A program made the translations under genes and the position numbers. A stretch of DNA of 64,000 bases. It comes from Ilyonectria destructans. Taxonomy: Eukaryota; Ascomycota; Sordariomycetes; Hypocreales; Nectriaceae. Under the pieces are notes generated by a model. The model did no database searches. It was not told the origin of the DNA and saw only the letters and a program-made list of their open reading frames with translations. The stretch is from contig JAHEWK010000045.1 in the NCBI GenBank assembly GCA_020740775.1, positions 62,001 to 126,000 on the forward strand, read 5' to 3'. Below, one piece after another: positions 32,307 through 42,800 of the stretch (within the stretch, counting starts at the first letter, position 1; every line of letters starts with the position of its first letter).

Positions 32307-34802
32307 ATGAACCCGATTGGCGTTCCCACTGCCTTCCCTGATGATGCTATGCCTCCTGAAGGTCAATATAGCTCACGGCAGGAACTGGTCACCGCAATCA
32401 ATGCTTGGGCAGCGCCTCGAGGCTATGCCTTTTCAGTTACGACCTCTTGGAAGACTCCCAATGGAAGAACTGGGGTTATCTACGGATGTGACCGTTCAGG
32501 GATAACGAAGGCCAAGCCAACGAAGAAACGGAAGCGGAAGACTACAACACGTCGTACAGGATGCCTCTTCTCTATCACAGCAAAGGAGAGCCTGTGTGGG
32601 ACTATTTGGAAGCTCACACATCGCCCCGGACCTGGTTTTCATCAACATAACCACGAACCAAGCTTCAGTAAACAAGCACATCCAGTACATCGTCATCTAT
32701 CATCACCAGATAGATCAACAGTCCACAAACTCACCGATGCCGGCATTGAGCCAAAGAAGGTCCAATCCTATCTACGCTTGAACTCAGATACACTTGCTAC
32801 ACAGCAAGATATCTACAATTGCATTGCACAAGGGAAGCGGGAGCTTGCTAAAGGTCAAAGCAACATGCATGCCCTTGCCAATGAGCTTGAGAACGAAGGC
32901 TTCTGGAGTCAGATACGCCTTGACGAGAGTAGCAGAGTCACATCAGTGTTTTTTGCACATCCAAGCTCATTGAGATACCTCAAGTTATACCCTGAAGTGC
33001 TCATATTAGACTGTACGTACAAGGTCAACAAGTACAGCATGCCTCTTCTCGATATAGTTGGTGTTGATGCATGTCAACGATCCTTCTGTATTGCATTTGC
33101 CTTTCTCAGTGGCGAGGAAGAAGGGGACTTCATCTGGGTTCTTGAACGGTTACGGTATATATATGAGCATTATGGGGTAACCCTTCCGTCTGTAATACTC
33201 ACAGATCGCTGCCTTGCTTGTATGAATGCTCTTTCTTCTCCCTCCTGCTTCCCTGAGTCACCTCTGTTGTTATGCCTGTGGCATATCAATAGAGCGGTCT
33301 TAAGCTATTGCAAGCCCGGATTCACTCGAGATAAAGACGATACCCAAGGGCAGGAAGAGTGGGATACATTCTACAAGTCTTGGCATGAGATCGTAGCCTC
33401 AACAACCGAGGACATCTACAAGGAGAGGCTTGAGAAGTTTAAGCAACACTACAGCTCTAGCCACCTCAACGAAGTTGGCTACATCATGGAGACCTGGCTA
33501 GACCTCTACAAGGAGAGGTTTGTGAAGGCCTGGGTTCATCAACACCTTCATTTCCAGCAATTCGTTACGTCACGGGCCGAGGGCATCCATCAACTCGTCA
33601 AATCTCACATGAAGACCTCGAAAGTTGACCTTTTTGGGGCCTGGAATATCATCAAGCTTGTTCTGTTGAACCAGCTCAACCAGCTCGAGGTTAACCAAGC
33701 TCAGCAGCAGGTCAGCACGCCAATTGATATATCTGGGCCGTTGTATAGTAATATCCGTGGTTGGCTATCACATGAAGCCCTGCGGCAGCTTGATGCTCAA
33801 CGGCAGCGACTATTGAGAGAGTATCCTGCATGTACAGGAGTTACTGCGAGGACCCTTGGTCTGCCTTGTGCTCATATGCTTCAACCTTTGGTACAGCTCG
33901 ATGAGCCCCTTCTGCTAGAGCAGATCCACTCACACTGGCTTCTCCATCGCCCAGGAACCCCCCGGCTTATTATTGAGCCTCGCAAGCAATTTGATCGCCT
34001 AGCAGCCAGTTCAAAGCTTCCACCAACAAGCACACAGTGTGAGCCTTGTGCATTTGAAGCCATTGGCAAAGCAGTACAGCCAAAGGCGCCACCAAAGTGT
34101 TCCAAATGTGGCACGCTGGGCCATACATCGAGGTCTACGGTGTGCCCCTTACGCTACGAATATCTCATAGAGGCTCCAACAGGACCCTCTACAACAATAA
34201 ATCCAGTACAGACTCCTATTGAAGCCTCTACAACTACGCATACAACAACACATACAACCACTCGCTCTATAACCCGCTCAGTATCCCCGGCATCTCTATC
34301 AGGAACCTCTATAGTATCTGAGACTATAGCCTACACAACAACACACACAACAACACACACAACAACTTGTATAGTATCTCCTCCAGCACCTACACCAGTA
34401 GCTGCGGCTCCTACATTACAAGCTGATGACCCGCATGCTATCTACCGACGGTACAAAGAAGCACGAGAGGCCTGGTATGCTACAGTGCCCCGGGGAGGGT
34501 TGAGGACCAATCAACAATACCGGAAGGCTATGGGGTTGCCGGCACGCTATAGCAAAGCAGAGCTCCAGTGGTGTATTGACTACAAGCAAATGGGGAGCCG
34601 TTGCAGGGGGGAATCCGGTATGAGAGAGTGGACTAAGGAGGAGAAGATGAGTTATCTTGACTGGGATAAGGCTGTGAACGAGCGAGTTGAAGAGAATGTA
34701 GGAAAAGAGATGGCAGAGCAGCCTTTCCTGCAGCGGCGAGGAATGCAACACATCTGGGATGCTGCTGAGAGAGATATTATACAGCAGAGGGGAGGGGCCT
34801 AG
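32307..34802 (+). CDS. Mutator-like transposase (FAR1 + MULE + zinc knuckle)
   Basis: 831 residues from the ATG at 32307 (the frame is open 24 bases upstream without ATG). A FAR1-type DNA-binding region is at about 30-120 (NAWAAPRGYAF, Cys pair, HNH cluster near 114-116). The MULE DDE domain has LILDCTYK (Asp235), VILTDRCLA (Asp300) and CLWHINR; the third acid would lie in the helical region that follows. A CCHC-like knuckle (CSKCGTLGH...C) lies near 590, then a Thr/His-rich linker (THTTTHTTTR) and a conserved C-terminal domain (AIYRRYKEAREAWY...LDWDKA). It is the only gene of MULE-1 and its frame is unbroken. Confidence 0.9.
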   Translation: MNPIGVPTAFPDDAMPPEGQYSSRQELVTAINAWAAPRGYAFSVTTSWKTPNGRTGVIYGCDRSGITKAKPTKKRKRKTTTRRTGCLFSITAKESLCGTIWKLTHRPGPGFHQHNHEPSFSKQAHPVHRHLSSPDRSTVHKLTDAGIEPKKVQSYLRLNSDTLATQQDIYNCIAQGKRELAKGQSNMHALANELENEGFWSQIRLDESSRVTSVFFAHPSSLRYLKLYPEVLILDCTYKVNKYSMPLLDIVGVDACQRSFCIAFAFLSGEEEGDFIWVLERLRYIYEHYGVTLPSVILTDRCLACMNALSSPSCFPESPLLLCLWHINRAVLSYCKPGFTRDKDDTQGQEEWDTFYKSWHEIVASTTEDIYKERLEKFKQHYSSSHLNEVGYIMETWLDLYKERFVKAWVHQHLHFQQFVTSRAEGIHQLVKSHMKTSKVDLFGAWNIIKLVLLNQLNQLEVNQAQQQVSTPIDISGPLYSNIRGWLSHEALRQLDAQRQRLLREYPACTGVTARTLGLPCAHMLQPLVQLDEPLLLEQIHSHWLLHRPGTPRLIIEPRKQFDRLAASSKLPPTSTQCEPCAFEAIGKAVQPKAPPKCSKCGTLGHTSRSTVCPLRYEYLIEAPTGPSTTINPVQTPIEASTTTHTTTHTTTRSITRSVSPASLSGTSIVSETIAYTTTHTTTHTTTCIVSPPAPTPVAAAPTLQADDPHAIYRRYKEAREAWYATVPRGGLRTNQQYRKAMGLPARYSKAELQWCIDYKQMGSRCRGESGMREWTKEEKMSYLDWDKAVNERVEENVGKEMAEQPFLQRRGMQHIWDAAERDIIQQRGGA

Positions 34803-35129
34803 TGGGAACGCCCCCCGCCAACATTTGCAAGGTTGATGGGAAATGTGATTAATATATATCGTTCAAATGAGAAAGAAAAGGCAAAATTCCGAGTATAGGT
34901 ATGGTAATCTAATGGCTTGATTTGATGGAGTTGTGGCCGAGTTCACATGCAGCAGGATGCATTGTATGTTCTTCACGGCCTTGAGCAGACTGGTGTGTTG
35001 CAAATAGATCGAATATGACCCATTGAACAGCTATAGATACAGTATATCACTATCCCTCTTCATTTGTATGCATAGAAGCTATTTCTGTGGATTGAAGAGG
35101 CACATCTCTTACTGACTTACACACGGGTT

Positions 35130-35183
35130 GGGCTTACATAACGAATCTTATTTTCACAGCCGGCTGTGAACGTATGAGACCCC
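35130..35183 (-). repeat. MULE-1 right TIR
   Basis: Exact reverse complement of 32148-32201. Confidence 0.95.
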
Positions 35184-35192
35184 TTGACAAGT
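35184..35192 (+). repeat. 9-bp target-site duplication (right)
   Basis: TTGACAAGT; its last base directly abuts the left end of MULE-2 at 35193. Confidence 0.9.
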
Positions 35193-35299
35193 GGCGACCC
35201 ATACCTGCACGGGTACCCGTGCAACTAAGGTCACATGACATTTACACGGGTAGCCGTGCAAGTAAGATTCCTTATGTAAGTAAGGGCATCCGTAGCTGC
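35193..35299 (+). repeat. MULE-2 left TIR
   Basis: 107 bp; contains the perfect palindrome TGCACGGGTACCCGTGCA and a second imperfect one (TTACACGGGTAGCCGTGCAA), then AAGATTCCTTATGTAAG, which nearly matches MULE-1. Confidence 0.95.
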
Positions 35300-35474
35300 G
35301 TGAGAGAGATATCTCTTTTCTATCTGCAGAAGCCGTATTTACATGTAATTGAAGGAAGACGATGATTTGGTGTACATACAGCTATTTAATGTATTACATT
35401 TGATCCGTTGGCAACGTACCAGTCTGCGCAAGGCCGTGAATAACACACGATACTTGGTCATAACACCACAGCAG

Positions 35475-35548
35475 TCATATGTAAGTGAATGACTTCAACG
35501 CCTGCAGTCATGTGTAAGTGAATGACTTCAACGCCTGCAGTATATAAA
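35475..35548 (+). promoter_or_regulatory. Tandem 33-bp repeat and TATA box of MULE-2 second ORF
   Basis: Two 33-bp direct repeats (35475-35507 and 35508-35540; one mismatch, core GTAAGTGAATGACTTCAACG) run straight into TATATAAA at 35541-35548, 57 bp upstream of the ATG at 35605. This is a plausible core promoter with a duplicated upstream element. Confidence 0.55.
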
Positions 35549-35604
35549 GCAGAACTCTTCCTCTTGGAAGAAGCCCTCTTTCTATATTAAGCAACACTAT
35601 CAAG

Positions 35605-36219
35605 ATGTACAACCGCAATCAAAGTCAGCGTCAGAACCCCCAGGATATCCCTATCTTCGTAGATCATTCAGCAACACCAGCTGGGGCTTTACCAGTCAAC
35701 ACCAATAACCAATTTATCCTACAGCCTATTGCCAATAACTAACAAACGCAGCCCCCAGCCCGCCTTGTTCATCCAACAACGGTACCATTCCCAGTTGAGT
35801 ATTGGAGGGCTACTACGACCCTGCCAACGGATCCAATGTCTCCCACCACGCTCTATGCAGACCCCCAAGCACTCATAAGAGCTCAAGCTACTCAATATCC
35901 TCCTCAAGGGCGCTCTGTTACTACAGAGGTGATGCCATTTGGATATCAGCTTACTGGAGAGTGGCATATTGGGTTTCTTAATAATGTTCTTTACCAAGGG
36001 CAACAGCGCCCTTATCCGGATGTAACTCCTATGTGGAATTACAATCAGCTTCGAAATATCGATAATGAATATCGTAATATGAACATCACGGTCCCAGGCA
36101 CAAACTGGCCAACAGCTGCTGTAGGGATGACTACTAACCTACCAGCACTCCGGGCAGCAGAGAGGTCAGGGATGCATATTTGGAATGTCGATCAGAATGG
36201 GTATGTTATGTGGATGTAG
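35605..36219 (+). pseudogene. MULE-2 second ORF, one nonsense codon
   Basis: One frame runs from the ATG at 35605 to the stop at 36217-36219 (204 codons), interrupted only by TAA at 35740-35742 in ...PIANN*QTQPP. A CAA-to-TAA change would explain it. The product is rich in Asn, Pro, Thr and Gln, has no cysteine, and ends IWNVDQNGYVMWM. I recognise no domain. The N-terminal part (to about 70) looks disordered, while the rest (WHIGFLNNVLY, LRNIDNEYRNMN) looks folded. It lies between the TIR and the 3' end of the convergent transposase, so it travels with the element. Translation may instead start at the downstream ATG at 35836 (127 residues). It could be an accessory transposition protein (MuDR of maize also has a second gene) or a captured gene. 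Confidence 0.55.
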
Positions 36220-36454
36220 CAGGGAACGCAGTAATACTATAGAAGAGTTCAATAAATACACTATTGTGTTATTTTTGCAGTATCTCTGGTTATCTTATGG
36301 GCAACCACTAAGCCTACTTAACTCTACATAGGAACTCGGCCACAACTCGATCAAACTAAGCCATTGGGTCACTATAACTATACTCGGAGATTCTCCTTTT
36401 CTTTCTCTTTCTAATGATATATTCTGATTGCATCCCCTATTACTCTTCCAAGTA

Positions 36455-38950
36455 TCAGCAGGGGGGGTTCTCATCGCCGTACAATCTCTCCTGTAATTGA
36501 AGATCTCCCTCAGCCGCATCCCAAATATCTTGCATGCCTCGCCGCCCTGAGAAAGGCTGCTCTGCCATCTCAATCCCTACATTCTGTTCAACTCGCTCAT
36601 TCTCAGCTTTATCCCAATCAAGATAACTCATCATTTCCTCCTTAGTCCAGTCTCTGATGCCATTTCCCGCCCTGCAACGGCTCCCCATTTGCTTATAGTC
36701 AAGGCACCAGTCATATTCTGCTTTGCTGTAGCGTAGAGGCAGTCCGATAGCCTTGCGGTATTGCTGATTGGTCTTGTAGGCTCCCCGAGGCAACGTATTG
36801 AACCAGGCCTCTCGTGCTTCTTTGTATCGTTGGAAGATAGCACGGGGGTCATCAACTCGTAGTTCAGACACTGTTGCTGCCTGTGCCACTGTGACAGTTA
36901 TAAGTCCGGCTGCTAAAGGAGATACTACCTGAGTTGTATGTGTTGTTGTGTGTGTCGTTGTGTAGGCTACAGTCTCAGATACTGTAGAGGATCCTGCTTG
37001 GGATAATGGGGATAGTGAGCGGGTTACAGAGCGAGATGATGTGTGTGTTGTTGTATGCGTTATTGTAGTGGTTTGGGCGGGAGCTGGCAATAGATGTTCG
37101 TAGCGTAAAGGGCATGCTTTAGACCTCATTGTGTGGCCTTTCTCATGACATCTCGAACACATTGGCAGAGCCTTTGGTTGTACTGCCTTCTCAACCTGTT
37201 CAAATGTACAGGGCTCCCGCTGTGTGCTTGTTGGTGGCAGTGTTGAACGAGCTGCTAGACGATCAAACTGCTTGTGAGGCTCAATAATAAGCCGGGGAAT
37301 TCCTGAGCGTTGAAGATGCCAATGTGAATGGAAATGATGCAGTTGAAGGGGCTGATTTTGCCCTATCAAAGGCTGAAGGGCATGAGCACAAGGCAGACCA
37401 AGAGTCTTAGTAAAGGCCCCTGTACATGCAGGATGTTCCTTCAGTAGTCGTTCCCGTTGAGTCTCGACCTTCCGTAGGGCTTCATGTGAGATCCAACCAT
37501 GCATATTACTGTACAATACCCCGGAGAGCCGAAGAGGTATAGCGATATGCTGCCTGGCCTAATTTGCCTCAAGTTCAATAAGCTGATTCCGTACAACAAG
37601 CTTGATGACCCGCCATGCTTCAAAGAGGTCAACTTGTGAGGTTTTCAAGTGACTCTTAATAAGCTGGTGAATGCCCTCACACCTTGATGTGACATATTGC
37701 TCAAAGTGAAGGTATTGGCCGACCCATACCTTCACGAATTTCTGCTTGTGGAGATCTAGCCAGGTCTCCATGATGTAGCCCACTTCGTTGATATAGTCAG
37801 GGATATAATGCTTCCTGAACTTCTCAAGTCTCTCATTGTAGATATCCTCAGTCGGTGAGGCTACAATCTCATGCCAATATCCATAGAATGCCTTCCACTC
37901 TTCATACCCTTGAGGATTGTCTTTATCTTTAGTAAATGCAGGCATACAGTAGCTTAGGACTGCTTTGTTGATATGCCATAAGCATAACATCAAGATTGAC
38001 TCAGGGAAACAAGAGGGAGAGGAAACAGCATTCATACAAGCAAGGCAGCGATCTGTAATTATCACAGATGGAAGGGCTGCTCCATGAAGCTCATACATAT
38101 ACCGCAACTCTTCAAGAGCCCAGATAAAGTCTTCCTCTTCCTCACCACTAAGGAATGCAAATGCAATACAGAAGGATCGTTGACAAGCATCAACACCAAC
38201 TATATCGAGAAGCGGCATCTTGTACTTGTTGGTCTTATATGTGCAGTCCAATATAAGCACTTCAGGATATGACTGGAGGTATCCCAGTGACTTCGGGTGT
38301 GCAAATAACACTGCCACAACTCTCTCGCTCTGATCAAGGCGAATTCGGCTCCAGAAGCCCTCACTCTTAAGCTGGTCAGCAAGGGCATGCATGTTGCTTT
38401 GACCCCGAGCAAGCTCCCGTTTGCCCTGTGCAATGCAGTTGTAGACATCTTGATTGATAGCAAGTGTGTCTGACGTCAGGCGTAAAAAGGATATAATTGC
38501 CTTTGGCGCAGCACCAGCATTAGTGAGTTGGTGGACTGTTTTTTGCTGTGGGCGTGATAGCCGACGAAGCTCGGGATGTGACCGTTAACCGGCACTTGGT
38601 TCGTGATTATGTTGATCAAAGCCAACCCCAGGACGATGCCCCAGACTCCATTTAGTCTTACATAGACTTTCCTTTGCTATGACAGAGAAGAGACATCCTG
38701 TACGACGTGACTCTGTCTGTTTCTTTGAGGCTGAGACCGAAGGAGGCCTGCGCCCTGCTCCACGGTCACAGTTGAATGTAACGGTATTTCTTCCACTCTT
38801 ACTTATCGAAGATCGTAAGACCACAAAGGCATAACCTCGTGGCGCTGCCCAAGCATTGATTGCTGTACGTAATTCCTCCCGTGAGTTGAATTCGCCTTCA
38901 GGAGGAAGGGCATCGTCAGGGAAAGTTCGGGGGACGCCAATTGGGTCCAT
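36455..38950 (-). pseudogene. MULE-2 transposase with two in-frame stops
   Basis: One frame from ATG 38950 to the stop at 36455 (831 codons) aligns throughout with the MULE-1 transposase. It shares the FAR1-like start (NAWAAPRGYAF), LILDCTYK, VIITDRCLA, CLWHINKA, the knuckle CSRCHEKGH and the terminal LDWDKA domain. It is interrupted by TAA at 38585-38587 (after NHEPSAG) and TAG at 37559-37561 (LEAN*ARQ, where MULE-1 has a CAA glutamine codon). No frameshifts occur, so inactivation is recent and limited to point mutations. Confidence 0.85.
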
Positions 38951-38971
38951 AATAGCAGAAGAAAGGCGTGG

Positions 38972-39050
38972 CAAGTTGAATTGATGTAACAGAAGCTGTT
39001 GACCGTTGAATTGACGTGATAGAAGCTGTTGACCGTTGAATTGGTGTGCA
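38972..39050 (-). repeat. Subterminal ~30-bp tandem repeats of MULE-2
   Basis: GTTGACCGTTGAATTG followed by a variable GTGATAGAAGCT-like stretch is repeated about two and a half times upstream of the transposase ATG. The same motif, less repeated, precedes the MULE-1 gene near 32247-32285, suggesting a conserved subterminal or promoter element. Confidence 0.6.
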
Positions 39051-39066
39051 AATAAGGCCACGTAAT

Positions 39067-39173
39067 GCAGCTACGGATGCCCTTACTTACATAAGGAATC
39101 TTACTTGCACGGCTACCCGTGTAAATGTCATGTGACCTTAGTTGCACGGGTACCCGTGCAGGTATGGGTCGCC
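39067..39173 (-). repeat. MULE-2 right TIR
   Basis: Exact reverse complement of 35193-35299. Confidence 0.95.
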
Positions 39174-39259
39174 CATCCCCTCACATGTGCAGCTTGTTTC
39201 CAACAAAGCTCCCGTCGGACACCAGAAAAGCCCGCGTCGATTTACCTCACACGACCAGC

Positions 39260-39403
39260 ATGGCCGACGTTTTCGGCATTGTAGCCGGCCTTTGGAGCGT
39301 TGCGGCCCTGTTCAACTGCGTCGACTGCTTCGAGTACATCGGTCGAGACTGCGAACGCTGCCAACTGACTGGATTTGTGCGTTATCTGGAGAGGAAATTG
39401 AGG
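39260..39403 (+). pseudogene. HeLo-like domain N-terminal fragment
   Basis: From ATG 39260 the product begins MADVFGIVAGLWSVAALF, then CVDCFEYI and GRDCERCQL, which matches the first helices of fungal HeLo/HET-S-type N-terminal domains. About six residues seem deleted between FEYI and GRD, and the homology stops by 39360; a TAG follows at 39404. HeLo domains execute membrane-targeting cell death in fungal NLR systems. The fragment sits 420 bp upstream of, and parallel to, the NACHT-WD40 gene. It may be that gene's lost effector domain or a remnant of a neighbouring copy. Confidence 0.6.
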
Positions 39404-39825
39404 TAGGAGTCAGAATTGAATCCACTGTCATTGACATTGGATGGCCATTTTTGCTTTCTTAACCAACTGCTATTAATACATCTTCGATTTTAATAAATGC
39501 AAGGCCTAATGTGTCTATCAGGATAAGGGGGCCCCAAAGGAGCCTCAAGCATCGTCTTCGAATTGCCCAAGCCATCTTTTGCTGAGCCGTCCCGGGCGGC
39601 ATCCGCCACAAGATGGCGCTGATAATTGGTGGGCTACGCGCCTCGTCTGCAGCCACGCACGGGAACAAGTTTACGGCTGTCGCATCTATCATACTTCGCC
39701 GCAAGCTGATTTCCTTGGACTTGTGAGGCCGCGAAAGTCCTGACCTTCATGCCAAAGTCATCAGCTAAGTGCCAAACGTGTCTCCCCCACACGCCTGAGG
39801 ATCCCTGCCACATGTCGGTACCAAA

Positions 39826-42800
39826 ATGGATTGCTCCATGCGAATGCTAATCGTTATGCAGTGCCTACGGCATTCTGCTCGGGTCTCAGAGATGAGCACC
39901 ATTTCGAATGCAGTCCACACTCTCACCGCCGACGGAGATGCTCGCATTCACGTCGGTAACAACATCTACGGAACAGAAGACCGCTGCTTGGCAGACTTGC
40001 GATCGACCGATCCCCGCGACGACAAGACGCGCATCGAGCAGACCAAGGGCGGCCTGCTAGAAGACTCGTACTGCTGGATCCTCAACAACGCCGATTTCCA
40101 ACAATGGCGCAACGACGAACAGAGCCGGCTGCTCTGGATCAAGGGCGACCCTGGCAAGGGCAAGACCATGTTGCTCTGCGGCATTATCAACGAGATAAAG
40201 AAGGAGACCGCGAACCTTCTGTCCTACTTCTTCTGCGAGGCCACCGACTCGCGCACCAACAACGCAACGGCCGTGCTGCGCGGCCTCATCTACCTCCTTG
40301 TCGACCAGCAGCCATCGCTCATCCCGCACGTGCGGAAAAAGTACGACCACGCGGGCAAATGCCTCTTCGAGGACGTGAATGCCTGGGTGGCCTTGGTCGA
40401 GATCTTTGCAAACATTCTACAAGATCCGAACTTGAAGAACACCTTCTTGATCATCGACGCGCTCGACGAATGCGTGGCAAATCTGCCGGAACTTCTCGAC
40501 TTGATTGTCGAAAAGTCATCTGAATCTCCTCGTGTCAAGTGGATCGTTTCCAGTCGCAACTGGCCGAACATCGAGGAGCAGCTGGAAACAGCCGGACAGA
40601 AAGTTAGGCTGTGTCTCCAGCTAAACGAAAAGTCCATCTCCGCTGCTGTCAGCATATACATCAGGCACAAGGTGGATCAATTGGCGCGGCTGAAGAGATA
40701 CGACGGTAAAACACGAGATGCCGTTCAGCATCACTTATCCTCAAATGCAAACGACACGTTCCTTTGGGTGGCCTTAGCCTGTCAAGATCTCCAGAAGATC
40801 CCACGATGGAACACTCTCACTAAGTTAAATGCGTTTCCTCCTGGACTTAATTCTCTTTACAAGCGAATGATGGAGCAAATTCGCAATTCGGACAATTCTG
40901 ACCTGTGCATGGGCATACTTGCCCTCCTGACAATTGTCTATCAACCCATTACCCTACACGAACTCACGTCTTTTGTCGACAGACTGGAGGATATTTCTGA
41001 TGACCTCGACTCCTTGGTGGAGATCATAGGGCTTTGCGGATCGTTCCTGACTCTTCGCGACCGTACCATTTACTTCGTCCATCAGTCTGCTAAGGATTTT
41101 CTACTTACAAAGGCATCCAGTGAAATCTTTCCTTCTGGAATGGCAGAGGGCCACTATACCATCTTCTCGAGATCGCTACTGGTGATGTCCAAGTCACTGC
41201 GACGCGACATGTACGGCTTATGCGCCCCTGGATTTCCCATCGACAAAGTCAAACTGCCTGACCCAGACCCGTTAGCCCCGGCACGGTACTCATGCATCTA
41301 CTGGGTTGACCACCTAAGCAATGCCATCTCGCACAAGACTTCGATGTCTATCGACGACCTCCACGACGAAGGCACAGTCCATCAGTTTCTCTGCAAAAAG
41401 TACCTATACTGGCTCGAGGCGCTTGGTCTTCTCCGAGGCATGCCGGGAGGAGTGGTTGCAATAACAAAGCTCAAGATATTGCTAGTACGCGCATTGGCTT
41501 TATCATCGTATGGAACGGATGTGCTGATTAGTGTCTCTACTAGGAAGGGTCCGACAGTTCCCGTTTATTCGACCTCGTTCGAGATGCACGCCGATTCATC
41601 CTATCACACGGGTGGGCGATAGGAAATGCACCTCTTCAGGCATATACGTCAGCACTTATATTCAGTCCTAGGCGGAGCATAACGAGGAAACTGTTCAAAG
41701 GGGAAGAGCCAAATTGGATTATCACTAAACCGGCTATAGCAGAGGATTGGGATGCATGTCTGGCAATGCTCGAGGGCCATAGCCATGGGGTTCACTCGGT
41801 GGCCTTCTCACCTGATGGCCAGCGCCTCGCCTCGGCGTCAGACGACAAGACCGTCAAGGTCTGGGATGCCGCGACGGGCCAGTGCCAGGCGACGCTCGAG
41901 GGCCATAGCAATGAGGTTTACTCGGTGGCCTTCTCGCCCGATGGCCAGCGTCTCGCCTCGGCGTCATGGGACAAGACCGTCAAGATCTGGGATGCCACGA
42001 CGGGCCACTGCGAGGCGACGCTCGAGGGCCATAGTAATTGGGTTCACTCGGTGGCCTTCTCGCCCGATGGCGAGCGTCTCGCCTCGGCGTCATGGGACAA
42101 GACCGTCAAGGTGTGGGATGCCACGATGGGCCACTGCCAGGCGACGCTCGAGGGCCATAGCAATGATGTTCTGTCAGTGACCTTCCCACCTGATGGCCAG
42201 CGTCTCGCATCGGCGTCATGGGACAAGACTGTCAAGGTCTGGGATGCCACGACGGGCCACTGCCAGGCGACGCTCGAGGGCCATAGCAATGGGGTTTGGT
42301 CGGTGGCCTTCTCGCCCGATGGCCAGCGTCTCGCATCGGCGTCAGACGACAATACCGTCAAGGTGTGGGATGCCACGACGGGCCACTGCCAGGCGACGCT
42401 CGAGGGCCATAGCGATGGGGTTCGGTCGGTGGCCTTCTCGCTTGATGGCGAGCGTCTCGCGTCAGGCGACATGACCGTCAAGGTCTGGGATGCCACGACG
42501 GGCCACTGCCAGGCGACGCTCGAGGGCCATAGCAATGGGGTTTGGTCGGTGGCCTTCTCGCCCGATGGCCAGCGTCTCGCATCGGCGTCAGACGACAATA
42601 CCGTCAAGGTGTGGGATGCCACGACGGGCCACTGCCAGGCGACGCTCGAGGGCCATAGCCATAAGGTTCGGTCGGTGGCCTTCTCGCCTGATGGCGAGCG
42701 TCTTGCATCGGCGTCAGACGACAAGACCGTCAAGGTGTGGGATGCCACGACGGGCCACTGCCAGGCGACGCTCGAGGGCCATAGCGATGGGGTTCGGTCG

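Larger units (their letters stand above)
32148..35183 (+). mobile_element. Complete Mutator-like element (MULE-1)
   Basis: 3036 bp bounded by 54-bp terminal inverted repeats (32148-32201 and 35130-35183) that are identical base for base, and by a perfect 9-bp duplication TTGACAAGT (32139-32147, 35184-35192). Nine-base duplications and long TIRs are diagnostic of Mutator-like elements. It holds one intact transposase gene. Perfect ends and an open reading frame indicate recent insertion and possible autonomy. Confidence 0.95.
35193..39173 (-). mobile_element. Second Mutator-like element (MULE-2), two broken genes
   Basis: 3981 bp bounded by 107-bp TIRs (35193-35299 and 39067-39173) that are identical. 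The 9-bp flanks (TTGACAAGT and CATCCCCTC) do not match, so either one side is rearranged or the duplication has decayed. It holds a divergent homologue of the MULE-1 transposase on the minus strand (two in-frame stops) and, unlike MULE-1, a second ORF on the plus strand with its own promoter. MULE-1 inserted immediately next to its left end. Confidence 0.9.
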
